From NCBI GenBank assembly GCA_947445495.1, contig CANFEI010000074.1, forward strand, positions 1 through 6,537: a stretch of DNA of 6,537 nucleotides. Reading direction: 5' to 3'. The stretch comes from Alcaligenaceae bacterium (GTDB lineage Bacteria > Pseudomonadota > Gammaproteobacteria > Burkholderiales > Burkholderiaceae). Of this stretch, positions 6,062 through 6,537 are shown piece after piece. The first letter of the stretch is position 1, and the number at the start of each line of letters is the position of its first letter. A program made the translations under genes and the position numbers. The notes under the pieces are model-generated. The model was not told the DNA's origin. It saw only the letters and a program-made list of their open reading frames with translations, and made no database searches.

Positions 6062-6537
6062 GTGAAAACCTCTTTACGTATTTTTCGGCAAGCGCCAGTT
6101 CCGTCGCTCACCCAGCCCAGCGCCCTATCAATTGGCAACTTTGATGGTGTCCACAAAGGCCACCGGGCGATGCTCGACCTCGTTTGTCAATCGGCACAAG
6201 AACAGGCGCTATGTCCCACTGTGCTCACCTTCTCACCGCACCCGCGTCAGTATTTTGCAGGCATTAACCACCGGCCAGAACTGTCGCCTCCCCAGATCAC
6301 CGGGCTACGCGACAAAGTCACCGAACTCACCGCCGCCGGCATTCAACGCATCATGGTCGCGCGTTTTAACCGCGCCATGGCGGAAATGTCTGCGCCAGAT
6401 TTCGTCACACAACTCCTCGTTCGTGCACTCAATACGCGCTGGCTCTTGGTCGGCGAGGATTTTCGTTTCGGTCGGCAACGCGGCGGAGACATTGACCTGT
6501 TGCGCCGCCTCGGTCGTCAGCACGGCATGCATGTCGA
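6062..6537 (+). CDS. ribF: Bifunctional riboflavin kinase / FAD synthetase, N-terminal half (cut by window end)
   Basis: Makes FMN from riboflavin and then FAD. Only 158 codons are visible and the frame is open at the right edge; full-length relatives have about 310 residues, so the part present is the N-terminal FMN adenylyltransferase domain. The nucleotidyltransferase signature is IGNFDGVHKGH (24-34) with the HxGH histidines at 31 and 34. TFSPHPRQYF (56-65) is the second conserved block, and VGEDFRFGRQRGGD (130-143) matches the flavin/ATP-site segment of RibF. The C-terminal kinase domain lies outside the window. The start is GTG at 6062 (VKTSLRIFRQ), where family similarity begins; in-frame GTGs at 6035 and 6038 are possible but would overlap any purN promoter. 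No Shine-Dalgarno is evident. The gene is divergent from purN, and in relatives it is often followed by ileS and lspA. Confidence 0.95.
   Translation, partial: MKTSLRIFRQAPVPSLTQPSALSIGNFDGVHKGHRAMLDLVCQSAQEQALCPTVLTFSPHPRQYFAGINHRPELSPPQITGLRDKVTELTAAGIQRIMVARFNRAMAEMSAPDFVTQLLVRALNTRWLLVGEDFRFGRQRGGDIDLLRRLGRQHGMHV

Noticed and set aside
5409..6065. A 218-codon plus-strand frame antisense to nearly all of purN
   Set aside because: purN is complete with its catalytic residues, while the antisense translation is Arg/Gln/His-rich and matches nothing I recognise.
1..6537. Mobile element, CRISPR array, defence or toxin system, tRNA or rRNA gene
   Set aside because: No spaced direct repeats, transposase motifs, terminal inverted repeats or tRNA-like cloverleaf segments were seen, and the window is filled by recognisable core genes.

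Overview
The window looks like ordinary chromosomal core sequence from a betaproteobacterium, most likely of the Burkholderiales and perhaps near the Alcaligenaceae. The basis is the protein style (UvrD with LSHAALEAGDNQAQAGQDAVQLMTVH-type wording, a long-form DesA-like desaturase, a second RsmB-like methyltransferase) and the gene order purN / rsmB-like / desaturase / uvrD next to a divergent ribF. This is recall of families and neighbourhoods, not a search, and GC content looks moderate by eye.

Layout, left to right. Positions 1-186 (+) hold the last 61 codons of an ABC-F ATPase. Converging on it and overlapping it by 14 bp is uvrD (173-2491, -). Upstream of uvrD, and overlapping it by 4 bp (ATGA), is a membrane fatty-acid desaturase (2488-3687, -). 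A 93-bp gap (3688-3780), which may carry a promoter, separates this pair from an RsmB/NOP-family rRNA cytosine methyltransferase (3781-5358, -). That gene in turn overlaps purN (5355 to about 6017, -) by 4 bp. After a 44-bp divergent start region, ribF (6062 to the window end, +) is cut by the right edge. Almost every base is coding, and no stretch over 300 bp lacks a gene.

The four minus-strand genes form two translationally coupled pairs: purN with the methyltransferase, and desaturase with uvrD. They act in unrelated processes (purine synthesis, rRNA modification, membrane lipid unsaturation, DNA repair), so the cluster looks like compact core-genome packing and not one pathway. purN uses 10-formyltetrahydrofolate. 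ribF makes FMN and FAD.

I found no mobile element, CRISPR array, RNA gene, defence island or unknown gene, and no convincing new biological system. The points most worth a second look are the hairpin at the desaturase/uvrD junction, the purN/rsmB-like pairing that echoes the known fmt/rsmB pairing, the uncertain purN start, an acidic insert in UvrD, and small dyad elements in the 93-bp gap.
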